The translations under genes were made by a program, and so were the position numbers. DNA of 62,773 bases from DATFPK01 sp035264885 (lineage in GTDB: Bacteria > Actinomycetota > Thermoleophilia > Solirubrobacterales > 70-9), in contig DATFPK010000056.1 in the NCBI GenBank assembly GCA_035264885.1, positions 1 to 62,773 of the forward strand. The letters run 5' to 3'. This document shows positions 54,331 through 62,186 of the stretch, piece after piece. Position 1 is the stretch's first letter. The number at the start of each line of letters is the position of its first letter. The notes beneath the pieces are model-generated. The model searched no databases, had not been told where the DNA came from, and saw only the letters and a program-made list of their open reading frames with translations.

Positions 54331-55847
54331 TGGCCTTCGCGACGCGTCGCACCACCAAGTACAACGAGACGTTCTTCCGCGGGATGGGCGGGCCCGGCCC
54401 GACGGCGGTCGGGCTGGCGGTGATCCTGCTGATCATCTTCGGCCTGTACATCGCCTTCGCCAAGCGCCTGCCGTTCACCGACCGCGGCTACGAGGTGAAG
54501 GCCGCGTTCGCCAACTCGGCGAACATCCGGACCACGTCGCCGGTCCGGATCGCGGGTGTGAACGTCGGCGAGGTGACCGGGGTGCAGCGGCGTGGCAGGA
54601 CCTCGCTGATCACCTTCACGGTCGAGGACGCGGGGCGGCCCATCCACGAGGACGCATCGGCCTCGATCCGCCCGCGGATCTTCCTCGAGGGCAACTTCTT
54701 CATCGATCTCCACCCCGGCAGCCCGAGCGCGCCCGAGCTGGCGGACGACGGGACGATCCCGCTGGTCCGCACCTCCACCGCCGTCCAGCTCGACGAGCTC
54801 CTCACCGCGCTCGACACCCCGGCCCGCGAGAACCTGCAGCTCCTGCTCGAAGGGTTCGGCACCTCGCTCACCTACCTGCCGTCGCCGGCCGCCGACCGCG
54901 GCCAGGACCTCGACGTGCAGGGCGAGAGCGCGGCGGAGGCGCTGAACGACACCTTCGACTACGGGGCGGCCGCGGGGCGCACCACCGCCCAGGTGAACGA
55001 GGCGTTCCTCGGCATCGAGGACGACGACCTGTCGCAGCTGTTCGAAGGCCTGGCGCGCACCTCGCGCGGACTCGTCACGCACGAGCAACAGCTCCAGGAC
55101 CTGATCACCAACTTCTCGACCTTCACGGGCGCTCTGGCCGAGGAGTCGGCCAACCTCCAGGAGACGATCCAGCTCCTCGACCCGACCCTGCGGACGGCCC
55201 GCAGGTCGCTGATCGACCTCAACGCCGCGCTGCCGCCCCTGCGGGCGTTCGCGATCGCCCTCGAGCCCGGGATCGAAGAGCTGCCGGCGACGATCGAGGC
55301 CGGCCGGCCGTGGCTGCGGCAGGCGAAGCCGCTGCTCTCGCGGCGCGAGCTCGGGGGGCTTGCCTCGCTGCTGGCGAGCTCGACGCCGGGGCTCGCCGGC
55401 GCCACGCGGGACACGCTTCGCTTCCTGCCTGAACTCACCCTGTTCAGCCGCTGCGTCGACGAGAACCTGATGCCGGCCGGTGACGTCGTCCTCGACGACA
55501 GCTTCGACGGCCACGACTTCACCAGCGGCCAACCCAACAGCCGCGAGTTCTTCTACGCCGCCACCGGGGTCGTCGGCGAGAGCGCCAACTTCGACGGCAA
55601 CGGCATCTACGTCCGGTTCCAGCCCGGTGGCGGCCCGGTCGACGTCTCCGTGAACAATCCGCGCGGCGGGTTCGAGGCCGAGAAGTTCTACGGCAACTCG
55701 GTCGCCGAGCCGCTGGGGGTCCGGCCCCTGGTCAACGGCCACCCACCGCCGCTGCGCCCCGGCGTCCCCTGCCACACGAACGAGCTCCCCGACCTGAACG
55801 GTCCCGCCGCCGACGTGGGGCCCCCGGCCGAGAAGGTGATGCCGTGA
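54330..55847 (+). CDS. MCE-family lipid-transfer protein, fourth of six
   Basis: A 505-residue protein. Cytoplasmic start of about 25 residues, one anchor (VGLAVILLIIFGLYIAFAKRLPF), and an MCE domain (about 50-130) with 'VKAAFANSANIRTTSPVRIAGVNVGEVTGV'. A helical stalk and a C-terminal domain with 'FDGNGIYVRFQPGGGP' follow. The start overlaps the previous stop (TGATG), and its end overlaps the next start (GTGA). Confidence 0.87.
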   Translation: MAFATRRTTKYNETFFRGMGGPGPTAVGLAVILLIIFGLYIAFAKRLPFTDRGYEVKAAFANSANIRTTSPVRIAGVNVGEVTGVQRRGRTSLITFTVEDAGRPIHEDASASIRPRIFLEGNFFIDLHPGSPSAPELADDGTIPLVRTSTAVQLDELLTALDTPARENLQLLLEGFGTSLTYLPSPAADRGQDLDVQGESAAEALNDTFDYGAAAGRTTAQVNEAFLGIEDDDLSQLFEGLARTSRGLVTHEQQLQDLITNFSTFTGALAEESANLQETIQLLDPTLRTARRSLIDLNAALPPLRAFAIALEPGIEELPATIEAGRPWLRQAKPLLSRRELGGLASLLASSTPGLAGATRDTLRFLPELTLFSRCVDENLMPAGDVVLDDSFDGHDFTSGQPNSREFFYAATGVVGESANFDGNGIYVRFQPGGGPVDVSVNNPRGGFEAEKFYGNSVAEPLGVRPLVNGHPPPLRPGVPCHTNELPDLNGPAADVGPPAEKVMP

Positions 55848-57184
55848 AACGGCTGCTGCGAGAGCACCTCAAGGACTTCGTGGCGATCGTGCTCGTCTTC
55901 GCCTTCGCGATGGTCACCCTGCTCTACATCCTGTCCCAGCAGAAGGCGGCGCTGCCGGGCTGGATTCCCGGCCTCGGTCAGGAGTTCTACGAGCTCGAGG
56001 CCGAGTTCACCACCGCGCAGGCCGTCACCCCGGGGCAGGGGCAGGCCGTCGCGATCGCCGGGATCCAGGTCGGCAAGGTCGGGGCGGTCGAGTTGCGCGA
56101 CGGCCGCGCCGTCGTCCGCCTCGACATCGAGCCCGAGTACGCCGAGCTGATCCACGAGGACGCCACCCTGCTCACCCGGCCGAAGACCGGTCTCGCCGAC
56201 ATGGTCATCGAGGTCGATCCCGGCAGGCGGGGGGACACGCCGGCCGAGGGCTCGCTGATCCCCGAGGCCCAGACCGCCCCCAACGTGAACCCGGACGAGA
56301 TCCTCGCGACCCTCGACGCCGACACGCGCGACTACCTCGCGCTGCTCCTCGACGCGGGCGGTCGCGGCCTCGGCGGCCGCGGCACGCAGCTCTCCGCCGC
56401 CTTCCGCCGCTTCGAACCCACCGCGCGGGACCTCGCCCGGCTCGGCGTCCAGCTGGCGAAGCGCCGCCACGCGCTGCGGCGGGTGATCCACAACTTCCGC
56501 CTGGTTGCCGGAGAGCTTGGCCGAAACGACGCCGAGCTGGCCGCGTTCGTCGATTCCTCGAACGCGGCGATTCGCGCCTTCGCCGACCAGGAGTCCGCGA
56601 TCCGGGGCGCGCTTCGGGAGCTGCCGCCGACCCTGCGGGCGACGCAGGACGGCCTGGCTCGGGCGGACCGCCTCTCGGTGGAGCTGCGCCCGACCCTGCT
56701 CCGCCTGATCCCCCAGGCCCAGGCGCTGAAGCCCGCGCTCGAGGGGACCCAGCGGCTCTTCCGCGAGACGAGGATCCCGATCCGCGACCAGATCAGGCCC
56801 TTCACCCGCCAGGTGCGGCCGGTCTTCCGCCACCTCGACCAGACCTCGCATCCTCTCTCGCGGACGGTCCAGGGCCTGCGCGGGGCGTTCGACGATCTCA
56901 ACGTCCTGCTCAACCTGCTGGCCTACAACCCCGGCGGGCCGGCGAGCGAGGGATACCTGTTCTGGCTCGCCTGGCTCAACCACAACTTCAACTCGATCTT
57001 CCTGACCCAGGACGCCGAAGGTCCGCTGCGCCGCGGCCTCAACGTGATCAGCTGCAACACGGCCAAGCAGGCGGCCTTCGCGGCGCCCGCCAACCCGCTT
57101 CTGCGCACCGAGTTCGAGGCCACCGGACTGCCCAACCAGAGCGAGATCTGTGAGAACCCGGTCCTGATCCCGGAGGGCCCCTGA
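55844..57184 (+). CDS. MCE-family lipid-transfer protein, fifth of six
   Basis: A 446-residue protein, the shortest of the set. Anchor at about 9-30 (DFVAIVLVFAFAMVTLLYIL), MCE domain (about 45-125) with 'ELEAEFTTAQAVTPGQGQAVAIAGIQVGKVGAVEL', a helical stalk and a C-terminus with cysteine pairs. The start is GTG inside the previous stop (GTGA); the next ATG overlaps its stop (TGATG). Confidence 0.87.
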   Translation: MKRLLREHLKDFVAIVLVFAFAMVTLLYILSQQKAALPGWIPGLGQEFYELEAEFTTAQAVTPGQGQAVAIAGIQVGKVGAVELRDGRAVVRLDIEPEYAELIHEDATLLTRPKTGLADMVIEVDPGRRGDTPAEGSLIPEAQTAPNVNPDEILATLDADTRDYLALLLDAGGRGLGGRGTQLSAAFRRFEPTARDLARLGVQLAKRRHALRRVIHNFRLVAGELGRNDAELAAFVDSSNAAIRAFADQESAIRGALRELPPTLRATQDGLARADRLSVELRPTLLRLIPQAQALKPALEGTQRLFRETRIPIRDQIRPFTRQVRPVFRHLDQTSHPLSRTVQGLRGAFDDLNVLLNLLAYNPGGPASEGYLFWLAWLNHNFNSIFLTQDAEGPLRRGLNVISCNTAKQAAFAAPANPLLRTEFEATGLPNQSEICENPVLIPEGP

Positions 57185-58770
57185 TGCAGAAGCAGGCTCC
57201 CACCGTCTTCCAGTTCGTGACGATCGCCGGCTTCGCGCTCTCGTGCTTCGGCATCCTGCTCTTCCTCTGGGTCACGTTCGGCGGTCCTGTGCCGCTGGCG
57301 GCCCAGGGCTACGAGATCAAGATCCCGTTCAAGGAGGCCCAGCTCCTCGCCCAGCAGTCCGACGTGCGGATCGCCGGCGTCACCGTCGGCAAGGTCACCG
57401 GGATCGAGCTGGGTGACGGCGGGCGGGCGATCGCGACGATCGAGATGGACAACAAGTACGCGCCGCTGCCGGCCGACAGCAGGGCGATCCTGCGCCAGAA
57501 GACGCTGCTGGGCGAGACCTACGTGGAGCTGTCTCCCGGCGATCGCGAGGGCGAGATCCTTCGCGATGGGGGCAGACTGCCGATGGCCCAGGTCTCCCAG
57601 GCGGTCCAGCTCGACGAGGTCGTCCGGACCTTCGACCCGGAGACCAGGGCCGCCTTCCAGGTCTGGCAGCGGGACGTGGCGGTGGCGCTGCGCGGCCGGG
57701 GCGATGACCTGTCGGCTGCCTTCGCCCTCCTCGAGCCGACCTTCTCGGACGCCAACGAGGTCCTGCGGACGCTCGACACGCAGCGCCTCGCGGTGCGGCG
57801 GCTGATCCGCAACACCGGGGTCGTCTTCGACGCCCTCAGCCGACGGCAGGGGGAGCTGCGCGGCCTGATCGAGAACACCGACAGGGTCTTCTCGACGACG
57901 GCGGCCCGCAACCGCGACCTGCAGCAGCTCTTCGTCGTCTTCCCGACCTTCCTCGACGAGTCCACCGCCACCCTCGAGCGCCTCGACGCCTTCGCGGCCA
58001 ACACCGACCCGTTGGTCCAGCGGCTGCGCCCGGCGATCCGCGAGCTCTCGCCGACCCTGACCGACATCGGTCGTCTGGCGCCCGAGCTGCAGGGGTTCCT
58101 GGTCGGCCTGCGCCCCGTGATCGCCGCGGCCCCCAGCGGTTTCCCGGCGCTGCGCAAGTTCCTCCGCCTGGATCTGCCGCCGTTGCTGCGGCGGTTCCAG
58201 CCGTTCCTGCGGGACCTGAACCCGCTGCTCCAGTCGCTGGCGTTGTCCCGGTTCGACCTCGCCGCCTTCCTCGGCAACGCGGCGGCGGTCACCAACGGAC
58301 TCAACAACGCCCCGGAGACGAACGGCAGGAACGTCCGCTACCTGCGGACCGCGGTCCCGCTCGGCCCGGACTCGCTCGCGGCATACCCGCGGCGGCTCCG
58401 CTACAACCGGGTCAACCCCTACATGAAGCCGCTGGGATCGCTGGATCTGGCCAGCCCGGGCTATCTCCGGTCGTTTGAGACCCGCCAGTGCTCGGCCGGG
58501 ATCAACGCGGTCCTGCGCGACTGGAACGAGCTGACGCCGGCCGAGCAGGCGAACTTCGCCGCCTCACTCAAGGGGCCGATCACGGGCAACGATCCGCCGC
58601 CCAACTTCGCCGAGGACCTCTACAACCGGCTGAAGGAGTTCGCGTTCAGGGACGAGCGCAACTCGAACGACCTCCCGCAGCCGCCGTGCGTCGCCCAGGG
58701 GCCATACCGGCCGCTTGGCCAGCCGAACCGGCCGGCGACGAAGTACCAGCACGTCTACCGGGAGCGCTGA
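57184..58770 (+). CDS. MCE-family lipid-transfer protein, sixth of six
   Basis: A 528-residue protein, last of the operon. Anchor at about 12-33 (TIAGFALSCFGILLFLWVTF), MCE domain (about 40-120) with 'YEIKIPFKEAQLLAQQSDVRIAGVTVGKVTGIEL', the longest helical stalk of the six (about 150-390) and a C-terminal domain with two cysteines (RQCSAGI, QPPCVAQG). It ends without an obvious hairpin. No yrbE permease or MlaF-type ATPase gene follows; a secreted protein gene lies 126 bp downstream. Confidence 0.87.
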   Translation: MQKQAPTVFQFVTIAGFALSCFGILLFLWVTFGGPVPLAAQGYEIKIPFKEAQLLAQQSDVRIAGVTVGKVTGIELGDGGRAIATIEMDNKYAPLPADSRAILRQKTLLGETYVELSPGDREGEILRDGGRLPMAQVSQAVQLDEVVRTFDPETRAAFQVWQRDVAVALRGRGDDLSAAFALLEPTFSDANEVLRTLDTQRLAVRRLIRNTGVVFDALSRRQGELRGLIENTDRVFSTTAARNRDLQQLFVVFPTFLDESTATLERLDAFAANTDPLVQRLRPAIRELSPTLTDIGRLAPELQGFLVGLRPVIAAAPSGFPALRKFLRLDLPPLLRRFQPFLRDLNPLLQSLALSRFDLAAFLGNAAAVTNGLNNAPETNGRNVRYLRTAVPLGPDSLAAYPRRLRYNRVNPYMKPLGSLDLASPGYLRSFETRQCSAGINAVLRDWNELTPAEQANFAASLKGPITGNDPPPNFAEDLYNRLKEFAFRDERNSNDLPQPPCVAQGPYRPLGQPNRPATKYQHVYRER

Positions 58771-58896
58771 GCGAAACTTCATGGTCTATTCGCTGTTCCA
58801 TTGCTTTGAGCCCTGGTACGGTCAGGGCCGGGAGATATGTAAGCGAGGCTCCTTCAGGGGCTTCGGAGTCCTAGCGAGTTATATGAAGGAGTCATC

Positions 58897-59640
58897 TTGC
58901 GGAAGCATCTGATTTGGGTGGCCGCCCTCGTGGTCGCCCTGGGCGCGAGCAGCATCGCGTTCGCCGCCACGCAGCACACGGTCAAGGCGAAGGTCGCGCC
59001 CACGAAGCAGAAGAAGCGAGTCTTCGGCGCAGCGTCGCTCGACTTCACCACCGAGAGCACCTGTACCGAGTCCGACACGTGCAAGCTCAACCCGGCGAAC
59101 CGGGTCCGCGTCTACATCGACGACGACCTGAAGCTGAGCTCGCGGGGCCTGCCGAGCTGCAACCCGGACGACCTCGAGGGCACCACCACGACCCAGGCGC
59201 GGGCGATGTGCAAGAGCTCGCTGGTCGGCAAGGGCTCTTCGGTCGCTTTCATCGCCGGGCAGAAGAACGCTCCGGCAAGCGGTATCGGCACCGGCTTCAA
59301 CGGTCCGAAGCGGGGCGGTCGGCCGACGCTGATCGTCCACAACTACGTTCCGGCGCTCGGCCGGACCGTGGTCCTCGTCGGGAAGCTCAACCCCGGCACG
59401 GGCGATTACGGCACGATCCTCGACGTGAGCGTGCCGCCGCTGCAGTTCGGCACCGCGCTCGCCAAGTTCCAGCTCAAGATCCAGCGCACGTTCAGGTTCC
59501 GGGGCAAGGTCCGGCACTACGTCAGCGCGCGCTGCTTCGACAAGAACAAGACCTGGAACTTCAAGGGTCGCGACGACTACGGCGGAGGCGATCCGCCGCA
59601 GACGGCCACGGCCACTCAGCGCTGCCAGGTCAAGCGCTAG
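58897..59640 (+). CDS. secreted protein of unknown function
   Basis: A 247-residue protein with a classical signal peptide (MRKHLIWVAALVVALGASSIAFA-A). The mature part starts with a Lys-rich stretch and has six cysteines, suggesting disulfides. Beta-rich segments such as 'TLIVHNYVPALGRTVVLVGKLNPGTG' and 'FRFRGKVRHYVSARCFD' follow. I do not recognise the family. TTG is the start: AAGGAG lies six bases before it and no other start precedes the signal. It follows the mce operon and has its own strong terminator, so it is probably abundant. Confidence 0.72.
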   Translation: MRKHLIWVAALVVALGASSIAFAATQHTVKAKVAPTKQKKRVFGAASLDFTTESTCTESDTCKLNPANRVRVYIDDDLKLSSRGLPSCNPDDLEGTTTTQARAMCKSSLVGKGSSVAFIAGQKNAPASGIGTGFNGPKRGGRPTLIVHNYVPALGRTVVLVGKLNPGTGDYGTILDVSVPPLQFGTALAKFQLKIQRTFRFRGKVRHYVSARCFDKNKTWNFKGRDDYGGGDPPQTATATQRCQVKR

Positions 59641-59661
59641 TAGCACGCTTCAAGCACGATG

Positions 59662-59694
59662 GAGAGGGCGGCCTTCGGGCCGCCCTCTCTCTTT
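59662..59694 (+). terminator. strong intrinsic terminator with TTCG tetraloop
   Basis: The arms GAGAGGGCGGCC and GGCCGCCCTCTC pair perfectly around TTCG, followed by TCTTT. It is the clearest factor-independent terminator in the window and lies 21 bases after the secreted-protein stop. Confidence 0.92.
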
Positions 59695-59754
59695 GCCAAA
59701 CGGGATTGACGGCTTCGGGCGGGCGGCGCCGCGGCCGCTACATTTCACGCTCCC

Positions 59755-59838
59755 GCGGCTGTGGCGGAACTGGTAGACGCGCACGGTTCAGGTCCGTGTG
59801 GACGAGAGTCCGTGGAGGTTCGACTCCTCTCAGCCGCA
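59755..59838 (+). tRNA. tRNA-Leu(CAG)
   Basis: Acceptor GCGGCTG pairs with CAGCCGC. The anticodon stem CACGG/CCGTG encloses loop TTCAGGT (anticodon CAG). A long variable arm and T arm GGAGG-TTCGACT-CCTCT are present. The discriminator is A and CCA is not encoded. It is the third tRNA-Leu gene of the window. Confidence 0.95.
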
Positions 59839-59845
59839 CTCCTCG

Positions 59846-59874
59846 GCGGGCCCGGAAGGCCCTCCGGTGCCCGC
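59846..59874. terminator. hairpin between the two tRNA genes
   Basis: GCGGGC pairs with GCCCGC, with CCGG/CCGG inside. It lies 8 bases after tRNA-Leu and 18 before tRNA-Glu and may end the tRNA-Leu transcript. Confidence 0.4.
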
Positions 59875-59891
59875 TAAGATCACGCCCCCGC

Positions 59892-59964
59892 GCCGCTATC
59901 GTCTAGGGGACTAGGACGCCGGATTCTCAGTCCGGAAACCCGGGTTCGAATCCCGGTAGCGGTG
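59892..59964 (+). tRNA. tRNA-Glu(CTC)
   Basis: Acceptor GCCGCTA pairs with TAGCGGT (G1-U72 wobble at the end). The anticodon stem CCGGA/TCCGG encloses loop TTCTCAG (anticodon CUC). The T arm CCGGG-TTCGAAT-CCCGG is perfect, and the discriminator is G as expected for Glu. CCA is not encoded. The 3' end overlaps the antisense acyltransferase gene, and a 25-nt copy of it occurs at 61281-61305. Confidence 0.95.
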
Positions 59965-61147
59965 CCTCCCGGAACCGCGCTACGGCGCGGTTTTGTCGTT
60001 CTTCCGGAGCTGCCGATCTCGGTGGTTCCCCGGCCTCGCCGCCCGCTTCCCTCCGGCGCACTCTGGGACCGTGAAGCAGTCGGCCGATCGCGGTGTGGCG
60101 GACTGCGATCCCGTAGGAGGCGAGAACGACCGGGAACGTCACCAGCGTCGCCCCGAGGAACGTCAAAAGGGGGTGTGTCCCAACGGCGTCGAGCAGGGCA
60201 ATCGCGAGGATCAGGATGGGCGGATGCACGAGATACAGCCAGAAGGAAGCATCGGCTACGTATCGCACCCGGTGGTCACCAGCACGGGATCCCCACATGA
60301 TCAATCCCGCGAGGAAGATGATCGCCGCCCACGCCAGCACCGCACCGAGTCCTACAGCGACAAGATGAGCTCCGGTTCCCGAAGCTTCGCCGCGGAGATG
60401 GAGCAGTGTGAGCGCCGACCCGCCGACGGCTGCCACGAGGGCGACAGGCAGGGCGGCGCCCCAGCCTCTGCCGAGATGTTCCATCGGGGCGCTGTGTCCC
60501 ATGAGCAGCCAGCCGAATCCGAAGAACAGGCCGTATGCCGCCAGGACGTCGACCCTCGGCGCAACCGACGTTGGAGTTTCCAGGTACCACGGCTCCATCG
60601 GCCAAAGCAAGAGGACCGTCATCAGTCCCATCGGCACAATCCACCACGGGCCGTGTGCCCACCTTCTGGCGATCTCCAGGCGCGGACCGAACCGGACTCG
60701 TTGGATCGCGTGGCGGGCGGCAAGCGCGACTACGTAAAGGATCGCGAGGTACCAGAGGAACCAGAGGTGCAGGGGCTCAGGGGGCCAGCGGAGCAGAGGT
60801 TGAGCCGCGGCGGGGCTGGCAACCGCGATCGAAGCCTGCGTGAGCGGGACGATCGAGACGAGTCCGACAATGAGAGGGATGCCGATTCGCTTCATCCGGC
60901 CGGAAGCGAAGCTCCTCGCGCCCCCTTTCTGGACCACAAGAGCCGCGAGGAACCCCGCGATCAGGAAGAAGAGAGGCAGTCTGAAGGCATGCAGCGTGTA
61001 GCTGATGCCATAGAGCAAGTTCTCCGTAGGCCCGGTGGATGGGCGCCCGAAGAGGCTCGAGAAGACCGCACCGTGGTAAACGATCCCGAGCAGCATCGCG
61101 ATGGCTCGCAGCCCGTCCAACTCGTGAATCCGGCGGACCCCACGCAC
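59927..61147 (-). CDS. acyltransferase-3/OafA-like membrane acyltransferase
   Basis: A 406-residue membrane protein with about ten helices. 'RIHELDGLRAIAMLLGIVYHGAVF' is the start of the acyltransferase-3 family, with the expected histidine. 'LRLPLFFLIAGFLAALVVQKGG'-like and 'LHLWFLWYLAILYVVAL' helices follow (AFRLPLFFLIAGF in the protein). It probably moves an acyl group to a cell-surface glycan or membrane sugar. The last 13 codons read through the complement of tRNA-Glu, so the stop lies inside that tRNA gene. The start is GTG, seven bases after TAGCGT. By eye the gene is less GC-rich than its neighbours. Confidence 0.8.
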   Translation of the reverse strand: MRGVRRIHELDGLRAIAMLLGIVYHGAVFSSLFGRPSTGPTENLLYGISYTLHAFRLPLFFLIAGFLAALVVQKGGARSFASGRMKRIGIPLIVGLVSIVPLTQASIAVASPAAAQPLLRWPPEPLHLWFLWYLAILYVVALAARHAIQRVRFGPRLEIARRWAHGPWWIVPMGLMTVLLLWPMEPWYLETPTSVAPRVDVLAAYGLFFGFGWLLMGHSAPMEHLGRGWGAALPVALVAAVGGSALTLLHLRGEASGTGAHLVAVGLGAVLAWAAIIFLAGLIMWGSRAGDHRVRYVADASFWLYLVHPPILILAIALLDAVGTHPLLTFLGATLVTFPVVLASYGIAVRHTAIGRLLHGPRVRRREAGGEAGEPPRSAAPEERQNRAVARFREAPLPGFEPGFPD

Positions 61148-61154
61148 CGATACA

Positions 61155-61160
61155 ACGCTA
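61155..61160 (-). promoter_or_regulatory. -10 box TAGCGT of the acyltransferase gene, leaderless arrangement
   Basis: Reading leftwards, TAGCGT is followed after seven bases by the GTG start at 61147. Confidence 0.45.
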
Positions 61161-61280
61161 CCTTCGTCCAGCGCTCGTGAGGCGGTGACTCTCTGCTCAT
61201 GTCAATGCCTCGTCCGGATGACGAGAACCGGATCGCTTGTTCCCCGCCGTGTTGAGGTCGCCGCGAAGCTTGGCGCGGGG

Positions 61281-61305
61281 GCGGGGTCGAATCCCCGTAG
61301 CGGTG
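61281..61305 (+). repeat. tRNA-Glu 3'-end copy (22 of 25 bases), att-like
   Basis: This segment aligns without gaps to bases 59940-59964 of the tRNA-Glu gene (T arm, 3' acceptor strand and discriminator), with three mismatches. It lies in the same orientation 1.34 kb away, on the other side of the acyltransferase gene. No other tRNA parts precede it, so it is not a tRNA gene. Such partial 3' copies are left by integration at tRNA genes. Confidence 0.7.
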
Positions 61306-61310
61306 TCTGC

Positions 61311-62075
61311 TCAGCGCAGTGCCTCGAACTCCTCGTCGCTGAGCTTGATTTCGAGAGCGGCGAGGTTCTCCCTGAGGTGCTCGATCGACAGCGTGCCCGG
61401 GATCGGCAAGGTCGTCGGGGAGCGTCGCAGGAGCCAGGCGAGCGAGATCTGGTGCGCGGTTGCGCCATGCCTCTTGGCGATTCCGGCGGCTGCCGGCCCG
61501 CCTTTTTCGCGCAGCGGGAAGTAGGGCACGAAGACGACGTCATTGCGCGCGCAGAAGTCGACCACGTCGTCGGCTGAGCGCTCGCCGAGGTTGTAGTGGT
61601 TCTGGACGGCGGCGATCGGGGCCACGCTGCGCGCCCGCTCGACCTCCACCAGCGAGACGTTCGACACTCCGATGTAGCGGATGGATCCCCGCTGCCGGTG
61701 CTCCTCGATCACGCCGACGCTCTCCTCGATCGGGGTGCCGGGGTCGGGCTTGTGCAGGTAGTAGAGGCCGATGATTTCGGTCTGCAGGCGGCGCAGGCTC
61801 TCCTCGATCTGCCCGCCGAGGACGTCAGGCCGCGCATCGCCATAGCCGCCCTTGGTGGCGACGACGCAGCCGCCGGACGAGCCGGAGAGCGCCGCGCCGA
61901 TCGTCGCCTCGCTCTCCCCGCCGGCGTAGACGTGCGCGGTGTCGATCATCCCGACGCCGGCGGCGACCGCCTCACGAATGAAGGCGACGTTCTCGGGGGT
62001 GTCGGCGAGGCGGTTCGTGCCGAGCCCGATTCGCGCGACCGGAGTCTCCCCGAGGCTCACCTTCGCGTTTGCCAT
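61311..62075 (-). CDS. aldo/keto reductase
   Basis: A 254-residue AKR, shorter than the usual 280-340. 'MIDTAHVYAGGESEATIGAAL' contains the catalytic Asp and Tyr, 'CVVATKGGYG' the Lys and 'GLYYLHKPDP' the His of the tetrad. 'RGSIRYIGVSNVSLVEVERA' and 'IAAVQNHYNLGER' follow in family order, and 'LPIPGTLSIEHLRENLAAL' is the NADPH-binding end. It reduces aldehydes or ketones with NADPH. The ATG at 62075 follows AGGCGGA. It is divergent from the LVIVD-like gene at the window edge. Confidence 0.9.
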   Translation of the reverse strand: MANAKVSLGETPVARIGLGTNRLADTPENVAFIREAVAAGVGMIDTAHVYAGGESEATIGAALSGSSGGCVVATKGGYGDARPDVLGGQIEESLRRLQTEIIGLYYLHKPDPGTPIEESVGVIEEHRQRGSIRYIGVSNVSLVEVERARSVAPIAAVQNHYNLGERSADDVVDFCARNDVVFVPYFPLREKGGPAAAGIAKRHGATAHQISLAWLLRRSPTTLPIPGTLSIEHLRENLAALEIKLSDEEFEALR

Positions 62076-62186
62076 TCCGCCTGGATACCCGAGGCCGTCG
62101 GCGCGACACCGGCCTGGCGCAAAGAAGCAGTACTAAAAATCGAGTAGACGGGTAGGGAGAGGCCCGAGCCTTCGTTTCCCTGCCTG

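Noticed and set aside
61281..61305. A second tRNA-Glu gene
   Set aside because: Only the T arm and 3' acceptor strand are present; no anticodon or D arm precedes them and the T stem is partly broken.
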